Below, piece after piece: positions 30,610 to 37,209 of a stretch of 64,000 nucleotides of DNA. Position 1 is the first letter of the stretch, and each line of letters starts with the position of its first letter. The stretch lies in assembly GCF_000255705.1 (NCBI RefSeq), contig NZ_JH636444.1, forward strand, positions 201,044-265,043, given 5' to 3'. The position numbers and the translations under genes were made by a program. Below the pieces are notes generated by a model that saw only the letters and a list, made by a program, of their open reading frames with translations, made no database searches and was not told the DNA's origin. Source of the DNA: Zavarzinella formosa DSM 19928 (GTDB taxonomy: Bacteria > Planctomycetota > Planctomycetia > Gemmatales > Gemmataceae).

Positions 30610-30691
30610 GGGTCGGAAGGCACTGGGATGCCAGACGGATTGTAATCCCGTCGCACTTGATGCTTGGTTGGTTCGATTCCAACCCGGCCCA
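30610..30691 (+). tRNA. tRNA-Tyr(GTA)
   Basis: Acceptor GGGTCGG pairs CCGGCCC. The anticodon loop is TTGTAAT with anticodon GTA, and a class II variable arm (GCA CTTGA TGC) follows, as expected for bacterial tyrosine tRNA. The T arm is GTTGG TTCGATT CCAAC. The anticodon stem has an A.C mismatch at its closing pair. Confidence 0.9.
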
Positions 30692-30723
30692 TCAATGGAA
30701 TTTCAGAAAAGGAAAGGAACATC

Positions 30724-30960
30724 ATGAAACGCAACGATCTCTATCGTCAATGCCGGCTCATCAAGCGCATCCGCGACGGTGAGCGAATCCTGATGTCCCA
30801 ACACTCGGCCGATTTCGCCAAAGTCAGCCGAGTAGCAAAATTCGAAGAAGAATCCGGCAACTGGGACGTTTCACTCGTCGGAGGCGCGATCAACGATACG
30901 CAACTTGATGAGAATCAACTGGCTCATCGGCGATTCAAACGAGAAACGTCGAACGATTGA
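30724..30960 (+). CDS. Small protein encoded within the tRNA cluster
   Basis: The ATG at 30724 is preceded by a good AGGAAAGGA ribosome-binding site and opens 78 residues, rich in Arg, Lys and Glu. No domain is recognised. It lies between tRNA-Tyr and the next tRNA, in the same direction, so it is probably on the same primary transcript. It could be a mobile or phage cargo gene; unusual in its place, but the start and RBS support it. Confidence 0.6.
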   Translation: MKRNDLYRQCRLIKRIRDGERILMSQHSADFAKVSRVAKFEEESGNWDVSLVGGAINDTQLDENQLAHRRFKRETSND

Positions 30961-30999
30961 ACAGAAGCGGGGTTGGGCGACAACCTCCCTTGTAATTTC

Positions 31000-31073
31000 G
31001 GTGATGTGGCCCAATTGGAAGAGGCAGCGGTCTCAGAAGCCGCCCGGTGTGGGTTCGACCCCCACCATCACCA
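31000..31073 (+). tRNA. Class I tRNA with leucine anticodon CAG
   Basis: Acceptor GGTGATG pairs CATCACC perfectly. Anticodon stem GCGGT/GCCGC encloses CTCAGAA with anticodon CAG at 31034-31036. Variable region of five bases (31044-31048) and T arm GTGGG TTCGACC CCCAC. The shape is class I while the anticodon is for leucine. See the findings. Confidence 0.8.
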
Positions 31074-31084
31074 TGTTTGAATTT

Positions 31085-31158
31085 GGCCGGGTACGCCAAC
31101 TGGATGAGCGGTCAGGTCGAGAGCCTGATGTTTGCGGGTTCGACTCCCGCCTTGGCCA
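31085..31158 (+). tRNA. Class I tRNA-like gene with leucine anticodon GAG
   Basis: Acceptor GGCCGGG pairs CTTGGCC with two wobbles. Anticodon stem TCAGG/CCTGA encloses TCGAGAG, anticodon GAG at 31119-31121; position 33 is C, not the usual T. Variable region TGTTT, T arm GCGGG TTCGACT CCCGC. Its D arm is nearly the same as that of the CAA tRNA, so the two probably share ancestry. Confidence 0.7.
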
Positions 31159-31159
31159 T

Positions 31160-31203
31160 TGCGGTGTGGACTGGAGCGGTTCCAGCACGGTCTCATAAGC
31201 TGT
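31160..31203 (+). pseudogene. 5' half of a Met-type tRNA (anticodon CAT)
   Basis: TGCGGTG resembles an acceptor strand; a D-like stem CTGGA/TCCAG (31171-31185) and an anticodon arm ACGGT CTCATAA GCTGT with anticodon CAT (31194-31196) follow. No T arm or 3' acceptor strand follows; instead a different hairpin begins at 31210. It is a truncated tRNA at the boundary of the prophage. Confidence 0.65.
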
Positions 31204-31209
31204 TTAGAT

Positions 31210-31245
31210 GGCAAATCGTCGGCGACTGGATTTGCCGGTGTTTTG
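31210..31245. terminator. Strong stem-loop at the prophage edge
   Basis: GGCAAATC (31210-31217) and GATTTGCC (31229-31236) form an exact eight-base stem with a GTC/GAC inner pair; GGTGTTTT follows on the plus strand. It may end the tRNA transcript, and on the minus strand would lie about 130 bases past the integrase stop. Confidence 0.55.
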
Positions 31246-31366
31246 CGGAGCCAACTCCATTTTTGCCAGTTTTCTCGGGTAAAACACGATCAAAAGAATC
31301 AACAAGTTTCATCAGTCATTAGCCACCAATCGCAAAACTGCCCCCAAGATTGACCCTAAGATTTCT

Positions 31367-32608
31367 TCAGCCGAAGATGTCTGGCAGGCGTTCGACCTGC
31401 GATGAAAGGTCGTGGGTCTGAAACTTGGTGTAGTACTTCATGGTCAACTCTGGCGTGCTGTGGCGCATAAGGCGCTGAGCATGCTGGATTGGCACGCCGG
31501 CGCGGGCCAGCGAAGTGCCAAATGTCGTTCGCAAGGCGTGGAAATCAATCAATCCATCATCGGTTTCGATCTCAATTTTGGCCGCCTTCAGATCGCGCCG
31601 AAGCATCTTGGCGGCGACATGGTGAAGATAGTCGGCGGGCCATAACGGGCCTCTTGCGGGTTGCGATGCGAGCCAAGGGCGAAGCATTGCGGCAACTCCC
31701 GAGGCGATGGGTTGTTTGGCTTCCTTGCCGTTCTTGGCGGCCTCGGGCGCCAAGTAAACCCAAGGCGACTTATCGTCCAGGTGGAACGATGATCTTGTCA
31801 GGGACGCGCATTCCTGCACTCTGAACCCGGTGTAAAGCGCGACGAGGTACAGGGCCACGCGGTTCGGCGGGGAGATCGGGCAGCAATTCAATTTGAGTGT
31901 TCCGGCCGTGGTGATGAGTTTGACGGTTTCTTCGGGCGATAGTGCGCGCCGCTCAAAAGTCGTCCGTCCGGTGACATCGAGAATCTTGGCCCCGCGCATC
32001 GGATCGGCCTCGAAATAGGTCTGATCGACGCACCACTTGGTGAAGGTACGCACGGCTTTCAAGTAGTGGTTGCTGGTTTGCGCGCTGATCGGGTCGTCTT
32101 CTCTTTCGCGAAATATCTTCAGAACGCGATTCACATTCTTCGGCGTCAAGTCAACAAATTTTGATGCTTTAAGTTCGGCGATGACAGCCAAGACGCGATT
32201 CTTCGTAAGCACCACAGTCACCCGAAGCATGTCCTCATCAAGCCGCGAATTGGCCCATTCCTCGACAAGATCGGTGAGCAGCTTTCCGGCCCGGAGATGG
32301 ACGCCTTCGGATAGATCGCCGCTCCTGACCTGTCGGATTCTCCGCTCGATGTCCAGTTTCATTTGCTCGCTGGACGTCCGACTGAGAGATGCCTTGATCC
32401 GCTTGCGTTTTCCGAGATGATCTTCGTATTCAATCCACCAGCAATCAACTTTCACCAAGCATTTTGACGGGTCGCTTTCGCACAGCGGCGCGACAAATTT
32501 CCTCTTTTGACGCCCCGTCCATTTCGCGTGCCTGATGCCTTTGATGGTCACGATGACGGCGCCTGAAGGGATCGGCCGGGAGTATTTTGGCTTGTACAGA
32601 TGAGCCAT
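31367..32608 (-). CDS. int: Tyrosine recombinase (prophage integrase)
   Basis: The protein is 413 residues from the ATG at 32608. The catalytic set is visible: R263 (TGFRVQE), H357-x-x-R360 (HALR), H383 (MRHSTPE) and Y392 or Y393 (KYYTK). The N-terminal part (about 60-180) contains an SAM-like core-binding region. It would join phage and host attachment sites. It points toward the tRNA cluster, the usual arrangement for tRNA-site integrases. The frame is open upstream to 32845 but those residues are Cys-rich and unlike the family, so the later start is preferred. Confidence 0.93.
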   Translation of the reverse strand: MAHLYKPKYSRPIPSGAVIVTIKGIRHAKWTGRQKRKFVAPLCESDPSKCLVKVDCWWIEYEDHLGKRKRIKASLSRTSSEQMKLDIERRIRQVRSGDLSEGVHLRAGKLLTDLVEEWANSRLDEDMLRVTVVLTKNRVLAVIAELKASKFVDLTPKNVNRVLKIFREREDDPISAQTSNHYLKAVRTFTKWCVDQTYFEADPMRGAKILDVTGRTTFERRALSPEETVKLITTAGTLKLNCCPISPPNRVALYLVALYTGFRVQECASLTRSSFHLDDKSPWVYLAPEAAKNGKEAKQPIASGVAAMLRPWLASQPARGPLWPADYLHHVAAKMLRRDLKAAKIEIETDDGLIDFHALRTTFGTSLARAGVPIQHAQRLMRHSTPELTMKYYTKFQTHDLSSQVERLPDIFG

Positions 32609-32740
32609 CGTTTGATTCTCAAGTGGTTGCGGCAAGAGGGTTTTTGAAATTCGCGAGAACTTTTCGTTTGCCATCTCGTCAAAGGGGGATATATGATTAG
32701 TGTTCACCTGTCCACTATCTCCCACCCTGAGCAAATCACG

Positions 32741-32947
32741 ATGGCCGCAACGCAAGAAAGCCGCGAGGAAGCGCACGCAGACGCGCACGCAGACGCACCG
32801 ACACAACCAAAGGCATTGGATGTGTTGCTGAACGATATTAGGCATTTCTTGGAGCGGACGTATCCCGATGCGGAGTACGCGAGCCTGACGGTCAAGCTTC
32901 CGGGGCGCGTGCCGATGGCTGTCTTCCCGGTGATTCCCAGGGCGTGA
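32741..32947 (+). CDS. Small protein divergent from integrase
   Basis: This 68-residue frame starts at ATG 32741 and contains an AHADAHADA stretch encoded by a short GCACGCAGAC repeat, then a region with LNDIRHFLERTYPDAEYASLTVKLPGRVP. It lies divergent to the integrase and converges with the gene at 32951, ending three bases before it. It could be a small accessory or excision-related factor, or a chance frame. Confidence 0.45.
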   Translation: MAATQESREEAHADAHADAPTQPKALDVLLNDIRHFLERTYPDAEYASLTVKLPGRVPMAVFPVIPRA

Positions 32948-32950
32948 TGG

Positions 32951-33214
32951 TCAAATGTCTGGCGCGGCGTCCGTCTCGCCCTTGGCCTTTTTGATGACCT
33001 TGGCGCGGGCGGCGATTTGCTTGTAGGCTGCCGTGACTTGCGGGCGCAAAAGAGGATCAATCCAAGAGGCCATTGTTACGAGCGGCTCACCGTCTTTCCT
33101 GTCGGCATTTTCAAATTCAATGACCCATTTCAGCATGTCAGCCAGGTCGGTATAGGCGCGGATCTGACGGCTGTAAGGCTCTTCTTCACGCGACACGATG
33201 CGTTTCTTGGCCAT
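32951..33214 (-). CDS. Small regulator-like protein at the prophage control region
   Basis: This 87-residue protein from the ATG at 33214 has a GGGA ribosome-binding site. The sequence (REEEPYSRQIRAYTDLADMLKWVIEFENADRK, then WIDPLLRPQVTAAYKQIAARAKVIKKAK) is helical and basic at the C-terminus, reminiscent of small ribbon-helix-helix or antitoxin-like proteins, but I cannot place it. It is transcribed leftward from the divergent region with operator-like dyads, the position expected for a lysogeny repressor. No CI-like helix-turn-helix plus peptidase protein is seen near it. Confidence 0.65.
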   Translation of the reverse strand: MAKKRIVSREEEPYSRQIRAYTDLADMLKWVIEFENADRKDGEPLVTMASWIDPLLRPQVTAAYKQIAARAKVIKKAKGETDAAPDI

Positions 33215-33261
33215 TGTCGTTCCCATGCGTTGCGTCCTGTTCACGGGGTGGGGATGTACTT

Positions 33262-33283
33262 TGTAACCGCGTGACCTGTTACA
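33262..33283. promoter_or_regulatory. Operator-like dyad, copy 1
   Basis: A 22-base pseudo-palindrome with TGTAAC and GTTACA ends and a TGAC centre. Same length, ends and centre as copy 4 at 46937. It sits 48 bases upstream of the leftward 33214 start. Confidence 0.65.
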
Positions 33284-33345
33284 GATCACAATAATCAAGT
33301 TCGCTTCGGCATTGCACACATTTAGCCAGAATCATTTAGATTCAG

Positions 33346-33372
33346 TTGACAGTAACATGATGTCGGTATACC
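33346..33372 (+). promoter_or_regulatory. Candidate rightward promoter
   Basis: TTGACA at 33346-33351 is a perfect -35 box; TATACC at 33367-33372 is a possible -10 with a short 15-base spacer. A weak copy of the dyad (GTAAC at 33352) overlaps the -35, and the palindrome CGGTATACCG (33364-33373) overlaps the -10, so binding there would block it. Confidence 0.5.
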
Positions 33373-33393
33373 GTATTGTGTGTACACGTTACC
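33372..33393. promoter_or_regulatory. Operator-like dyad, copy 2
   Basis: Matches 16 of 22 positions of the perfect dyad at 46937, with the right half ACACGTTAC exact. The GTGTACAC palindrome lies at 33380-33387. It lies 32 bases before the rightward start at 33425. Confidence 0.6.
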
Positions 33394-33424
33394 GATCTTA
33401 AATCACTCGAACGGGTGAAACTCA

Positions 33425-33688
33425 ATGGCCACAAAAGCAATCACCACCGCGAAGGCGGTGGACAATCCAGAATGGCGAACGCCGGCCGAGGCGGGCGAGT
33501 TGCTTCACTGTCACAAAAACACGATCAATCGGACATACGCGGGCGTGTTCACCGAAATCCGGCCTTACGGATTCGGCCGGGGCAAGCCGGTTTTTTACCT
33601 CCTCGACGAGATCAACCTTTTCAAATCGACCGGTGATCGTGACGCGGTTCGCGAGCATCGAAAAAAACTCAAGCGACTCAGCAAGTGA
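33425..33688 (+). CDS. Excisionase-like or MerR-like HTH protein
   Basis: This 87-residue protein has WRTPAEAGELLHCHKNTINRTYAGVF near residues 18-43, a helix-turn-helix of the excisionase (HTH_17) type, followed by a basic C-terminal helix (EHRKKLKRLSK). It is the first gene of the rightward operon and lies directly after the dyad cluster. It could act as excisionase or as an early-operon regulator. The next gene begins 12 bases after the stop. Confidence 0.75.
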   Translation: MATKAITTAKAVDNPEWRTPAEAGELLHCHKNTINRTYAGVFTEIRPYGFGRGKPVFYLLDEINLFKSTGDRDAVREHRKKLKRLSK

Positions 33689-33699
33689 GGGATTCAGAG

Positions 33700-33945
33700 A
33701 TGAGCATGGGACCACCGGCAACGGCCGAGTTCGTCAACACGGAAGCTGCACGAATGAGTCAGCACGTGCCGCTTCGGATCGGGCATCGAATGCGGGTGAT
33801 TCAGGAAGGCGACTATTTCGGGCAGTGCGGCCGGGTGTGTGAAATCTCACGCGACCCGGTGAACAAAGCGGACTACGTGGACTTGATCCTCGACGGCAGC
33901 GGCGAGCGCGTGGGCTTTGACCGCTCGCTTGTCGAGCGGGTGTGA
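33700..33945 (+). CDS. Small KOW-like phage protein
   Basis: This 81-residue protein follows a GAGGG ribosome-binding site. Residues about 25-80 (IGHRMRVIQEGDYFGQCGRVCEISRDPVNKADYVDLILDG) fit a small beta-barrel like KOW/NusG-type domains. I do not recognise a named family. It belongs to the early rightward operon. Confidence 0.65.
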   Translation: MSMGPPATAEFVNTEAARMSQHVPLRIGHRMRVIQEGDYFGQCGRVCEISRDPVNKADYVDLILDGSGERVGFDRSLVERV

Positions 33946-33980
33946 TTTTTCCTTTTCATTTTTCGCAAAGGTGTTGAGAC

Positions 33981-34322
33981 ATGGCAGCAACAAAGACTGA
34001 GTACTTGGCCCTCGAAGCGGGCGACATTGAAGACCTGAAAGAGATGGTCAGCAAGAGGCTTGATGACGGGTGGACGCTTTACGGCAATTTGATCATTGTC
34101 ACCAATCAGCCTGGTCACGTTTGGCCGCTGATTTACGCGCGTGAATTAATCCGCAAGCCCAAGGTTGAATCGCCCTTGGAAGTGGCTGGGAAGCTCTTGC
34201 TGTCCGACTACGCGAAGTTCATGGACAGCGATGAAACTTACCCGGAATACCACCATGAAGCCGTCAAACGTGTGCGCTTGGCACTCGAACAAAGCGAGTC
34301 GGTTTTAGATCCAAGAGATTGA
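33981..34322 (+). CDS. DUF1737-like protein
   Basis: This 113-residue protein begins MAATKTEYLALEAGDIEDLKEMVSKRLDDGWTLYGNLII, which fits the small DUF1737 fold (TEY, then DL-x-x-V and GW-x-x-x-G). Such proteins are frequent in phage genomes and of unknown function. RBS-like AAAGG lies upstream of the ATG. Confidence 0.65.
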   Translation: MAATKTEYLALEAGDIEDLKEMVSKRLDDGWTLYGNLIIVTNQPGHVWPLIYARELIRKPKVESPLEVAGKLLLSDYAKFMDSDETYPEYHHEAVKRVRLALEQSESVLDPRD

Positions 34323-34536
34323 TTTATCGTCGCATGTTGGAACCGCGTTCGCGGGCCGGGTTCGACTCCCGGCGATGGTTTTGGGGACTGGCAAGCGCGC
34401 AGGGTGACCGTCTTCCCATGCGTGGCTCGAAGGTTTCGGGGATGTGTCATCCCTGATGAGGTTGCTTGTCGCGGAAGCCACCCGAAGATTGGCAACCTCA
34501 CCCACAGTTGTATCGTCTGGTGACAAGGGAAAATCG
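34323..34536. ncRNA. Structured noncoding region with tRNA-like and hammerhead-like elements
   Basis: This 214-base gap in a packed operon holds a T-arm-like CCGGG TTCGACT CCCGG (34356-34372) enclosed by TTATCGT/GCGATGG pairing, a small CCGCG TTCG CGG hairpin, an exact GAGGTTGC/GCAACCTC stem (34458-34499), and GGGATG/CATCCC just before. CTGATGA at 34453-34459 and GAA at 34484-34486 flank a stem, and GTC lies at 34515-34517. The details are in the findings. Function unproven. Confidence 0.5.
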
Positions 34537-35220
34537 ATGCCTATATTTCACCGCGATTTGGTCCAAGGAAGCGAGGAATGGCGAGCCGCCCGATGCGGCC
34601 TTCTGACGGCAAGCGAGATGGAAAAAATCATCACTCCTTCCAAGCTTCAGTTCGCCAACAACGCGACAAGCCGCGCTCATCTGCATGAGCTTGCGGCCCA
34701 ATGCATCACTGGCCATGTCGAGGATTCGTTCCAGAGCGACGACATGCTCAGGGGACACGATGACGAGTCATTTGCCCGCGAAGCCTACTCGAAGGCTTAC
34801 GGCCCGGTCGAACAGGTCGGGTTTGTCACGAACGATAAATGGGGTTTTGTGATCGGTTGTTCTCCCGACTTCCTTGTGGGCGAGGATGGCGGGGCTGAGA
34901 CGAAGAGCCGAAAGCAAAAGTATCAATTAGAAACCATCGTCTCCGGTATTGTGCCAGACGAATTCAAGATCCAGATTCAGACGGGGTTACTGGTGACAGA
35001 ACGGAAGTGGTGGGACTTCAATAGTTATTGTGGCGGCCTTCCGATGCTGACGATTCGCGTGCTGCCTGACCAGGAGATTCAAGAGGCGATCATCGACGCG
35101 GCCCGGAACTTCTATGAGAAGCTTTCGTCAGTGATCAGCGACTATTATCGGCGTTTGGGAAACAAGGAATTTCGCCTTGTGCAGACTGAACGCCGAACCT
35201 TTGGAGACATCAAGACATGA
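34537..35220 (+). CDS. YqaJ/lambda-type exonuclease
   Basis: This 227-residue protein starts with ATG at 34537, preceded by AAGGGA. It shows the YqaJ/lambda exonuclease core: QGSEEWRAARCGLLTASE at 11-28, catalytic D111 in SPDFLVGEDG, and E121-x-K123. It would resect double-stranded ends during phage recombination. The upstream in-frame extension to 34444 covers the structured RNA and is not needed. The following gene overlaps its stop by four bases. Confidence 0.88.
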   Translation: MPIFHRDLVQGSEEWRAARCGLLTASEMEKIITPSKLQFANNATSRAHLHELAAQCITGHVEDSFQSDDMLRGHDDESFAREAYSKAYGPVEQVGFVTNDKWGFVIGCSPDFLVGEDGGAETKSRKQKYQLETIVSGIVPDEFKIQIQTGLLVTERKWWDFNSYCGGLPMLTIRVLPDQEIQEAIIDAARNFYEKLSSVISDYYRRLGNKEFRLVQTERRTFGDIKT

Positions 35221-35798
35221 TTGACATGAAGGCGACAACCAAGGGCAAGAGCGATCAGCTAAACGCCGACATGCTCATGGGTGGTCAGACGAAAACCATC
35301 ACGATCACGCGGGTTAGTAACGGCTCGAAAGAACAGCCGATTGTGATCAACTACGACGGCGACGAAGGCAGGCCATATAAGCCATGCCTGAGCATGCGTC
35401 GAATGTTGTGCCACATTTGGGGCGACGACGGGACGCGATACGTAGGCCGCTCGCTCACGTTGTATTGCGATCCGTCCGTGAGATTCGGCGCGGAGGAAGT
35501 TGGGGGAATTCGGATCAGTCACGCGTCCCACATCGAACGGGAAGTGACGGCGAAGCTCACGGCGACGAAGGGCAAACGCACTCCGTTCACCGTTAAGCCG
35601 CTGGTGATCAACATGGGTCCGAACCTTGCGGACTTGCTTCATGAAATTGAAACAGCAATCAACATCGACGAACTCAAAACAATCGTCGAAACGGCGAGCA
35701 AAGCGTTCAAAGATGCTGGATCGCGGGCGCAGATCGTCGCGGCAAAAGACAAGCGGAAAGCGGCTTTGAACGCGAACCCGATGGAGGGCGTGAAGTAA
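35217..35798 (+). CDS. Probable partner of the exonuclease
   Basis: This 193-residue protein overlaps the exonuclease stop by ATGA, so it is translationally coupled. Its central motif (RPYKPCLSMRRMLCHIWGDDGTRYVGRSLTLYCDP, then GGIRISH and a repeated TKGKRTPFTVKPL) resembles a phage family that accompanies YqaJ genes. I infer a single-strand-binding or annealing role, but I cannot confirm it; no RecT or Beta-type protein is seen nearby. Confidence 0.6.
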   Translation: MIDMKATTKGKSDQLNADMLMGGQTKTITITRVSNGSKEQPIVINYDGDEGRPYKPCLSMRRMLCHIWGDDGTRYVGRSLTLYCDPSVRFGAEEVGGIRISHASHIEREVTAKLTATKGKRTPFTVKPLVINMGPNLADLLHEIETAINIDELKTIVETASKAFKDAGSRAQIVAAKDKRKAALNANPMEGVK

Positions 35799-36946
35799 TG
35801 TCAGTCACGGGAATTGAATGGACTGACCGAACTTGGAACCCGGTTGTGGGATGCCAGAAGGTCAGCCCCGGATGCAAGAACTGTTACGCCAAAACACTGC
35901 ATGACCTGCGCCACAAGGCGTTCCACAAAGGCAAGCGTATGCCGCTTCAATACGCGAAGCCTTTCGAGGAAGTGCAATTGATCCCTGACCGGCTGATGGA
36001 CCCGCTTTCGTGGCGCAAGCCGCAACGGGTGTTCGTCAACAGCGTCAGCGATCTGTTCCATGAGTCCGTGCCGGACGAGTTCATTGATCGGGTGTTCGGG
36101 GTGATGGCGATGGCGAAGCAACACACGTTTCAAGTGCTGACGAAACGCCCTGAACGGATGTTGAAATATTTTCACGGCGAGGGGCACTTCCACGAAGGAG
36201 GATCAGACGCACTGCACCAGAGGATCGGAGCGGCAGCTGGAACATTCCTTGACGGCGATTGGATATGGAATGAAGGCAAGAAATTCCGACCGTTGATCGA
36301 ACGCTTCATCAGCGTGACGCTTGGGTATGCAGGCGAAGAAGCAGATGACGCCCTCGCCAAAGACGAACTCGACTTTCCATCGAAGCCTTTGCCCAACGTC
36401 TGGCTTGGCGTTTCCGTTGAGGACCAGCAACGGGCCAGCGAGCGTATCCCGTCGTTGCTCCAAACCCCGGCGGCTGTGAGGTTCTTGTCGTGCGAGCCAC
36501 TGCTCGGGCCATTGAATCTTTCCAAATGGCTAGCCTGTCCCGAATGCAATGGTTCCGGCGAAGTTGATGAGGCCCACGATTTTTGCACGGAGAAGGTCGG
36601 TTGCCGGTGCATGGGAGAGAAGCCTCTGAATTGGGCCATCATTGGTGGCGAGTCAGGAGATGATGCCCGTCAGTTTCAGACCGGGTGGGGCACCGACATT
36701 ATCATGCAGTGCAAGTCCGCTGGTGTGGCTGTCTTCATGAAGCAACTTGGGGGGAGTGCCTCAACACGATTGCCATCCGGTGAACGATGGCCGAATGGCG
36801 ACGGACCTCTTTCGCCGGTTCAGTTCTCCGGTGATGGGTTCGGCAATTACACCGTTCTCGGACTGAAGGACAAAAAGGGCGGCGACATAGACGAATGGCC
36901 GGAAGACTTGCGGGTACGTGAATTCCCGAAAGTGGGTGCAACGTGA
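35798..36946 (+). CDS. DUF5131 (phage Gp37/Gp68) family protein
   Basis: This 382-residue protein has the family start MSVTGIEWTDRTWNPVVGC with the Cys cluster C19-x6-C26-x2-C29, and later motifs such as VFVNSVSDLFHE and LTKRPERM. The family is common in phages and probably related to the radical-SAM or spore photoproduct lyase fold, but no activity is established. It follows directly after the preceding stop codon. Confidence 0.85.
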   Translation: MSVTGIEWTDRTWNPVVGCQKVSPGCKNCYAKTLHDLRHKAFHKGKRMPLQYAKPFEEVQLIPDRLMDPLSWRKPQRVFVNSVSDLFHESVPDEFIDRVFGVMAMAKQHTFQVLTKRPERMLKYFHGEGHFHEGGSDALHQRIGAAAGTFLDGDWIWNEGKKFRPLIERFISVTLGYAGEEADDALAKDELDFPSKPLPNVWLGVSVEDQQRASERIPSLLQTPAAVRFLSCEPLLGPLNLSKWLACPECNGSGEVDEAHDFCTEKVGCRCMGEKPLNWAIIGGESGDDARQFQTGWGTDIIMQCKSAGVAVFMKQLGGSASTRLPSGERWPNGDGPLSPVQFSGDGFGNYTVLGLKDKKGGDIDEWPEDLRVREFPKVGAT

Positions 36947-37209
36947 CTGCAACGGAAACCGACATCACGCCAGTTAGTGGAACCGTGCTTCGGATGTTCG
37001 CGGCCATTTGCAAAATTCACGGAAGCGGGCTGCGTGTGACGCTCCCGAATCTTTGCGACGAATTCGGATTCGTCAGCAGAAACGCGGCGTTCCAAACGGT
37101 CAACCGCTTGGTTGCGATGGGCTGGGTGCGAAGAGACAGAGGAATCAAGGGCGGCATCGTGCCACTTTATTCAATGACGATTTACTTGGAGCAAAAGACT
37201 AATGAGTAA
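36943..37209 (+). CDS. Small winged-helix-like protein
   Basis: This 88-residue protein starts with GTG at 36943 overlapping the previous stop (GTGA). The sequence RMFAAICKIHGSGLRVTLPNLCDEFGFVSRNAAFQTVNRLVAMGWVRRDRGIKGG fits a winged helix. Probably a small phage regulator. Confidence 0.6.
   Translation: MTATETDITPVSGTVLRMFAAICKIHGSGLRVTLPNLCDEFGFVSRNAAFQTVNRLVAMGWVRRDRGIKGGIVPLYSMTIYLEQKTNE

Noticed and set aside
30170..30682. 170-residue minus-strand frame with GVEPT and GLEPATS motifs
   Set aside because: Those motifs are the well-known false translation of antisense tRNA sequence. The frame covers four tRNA genes.
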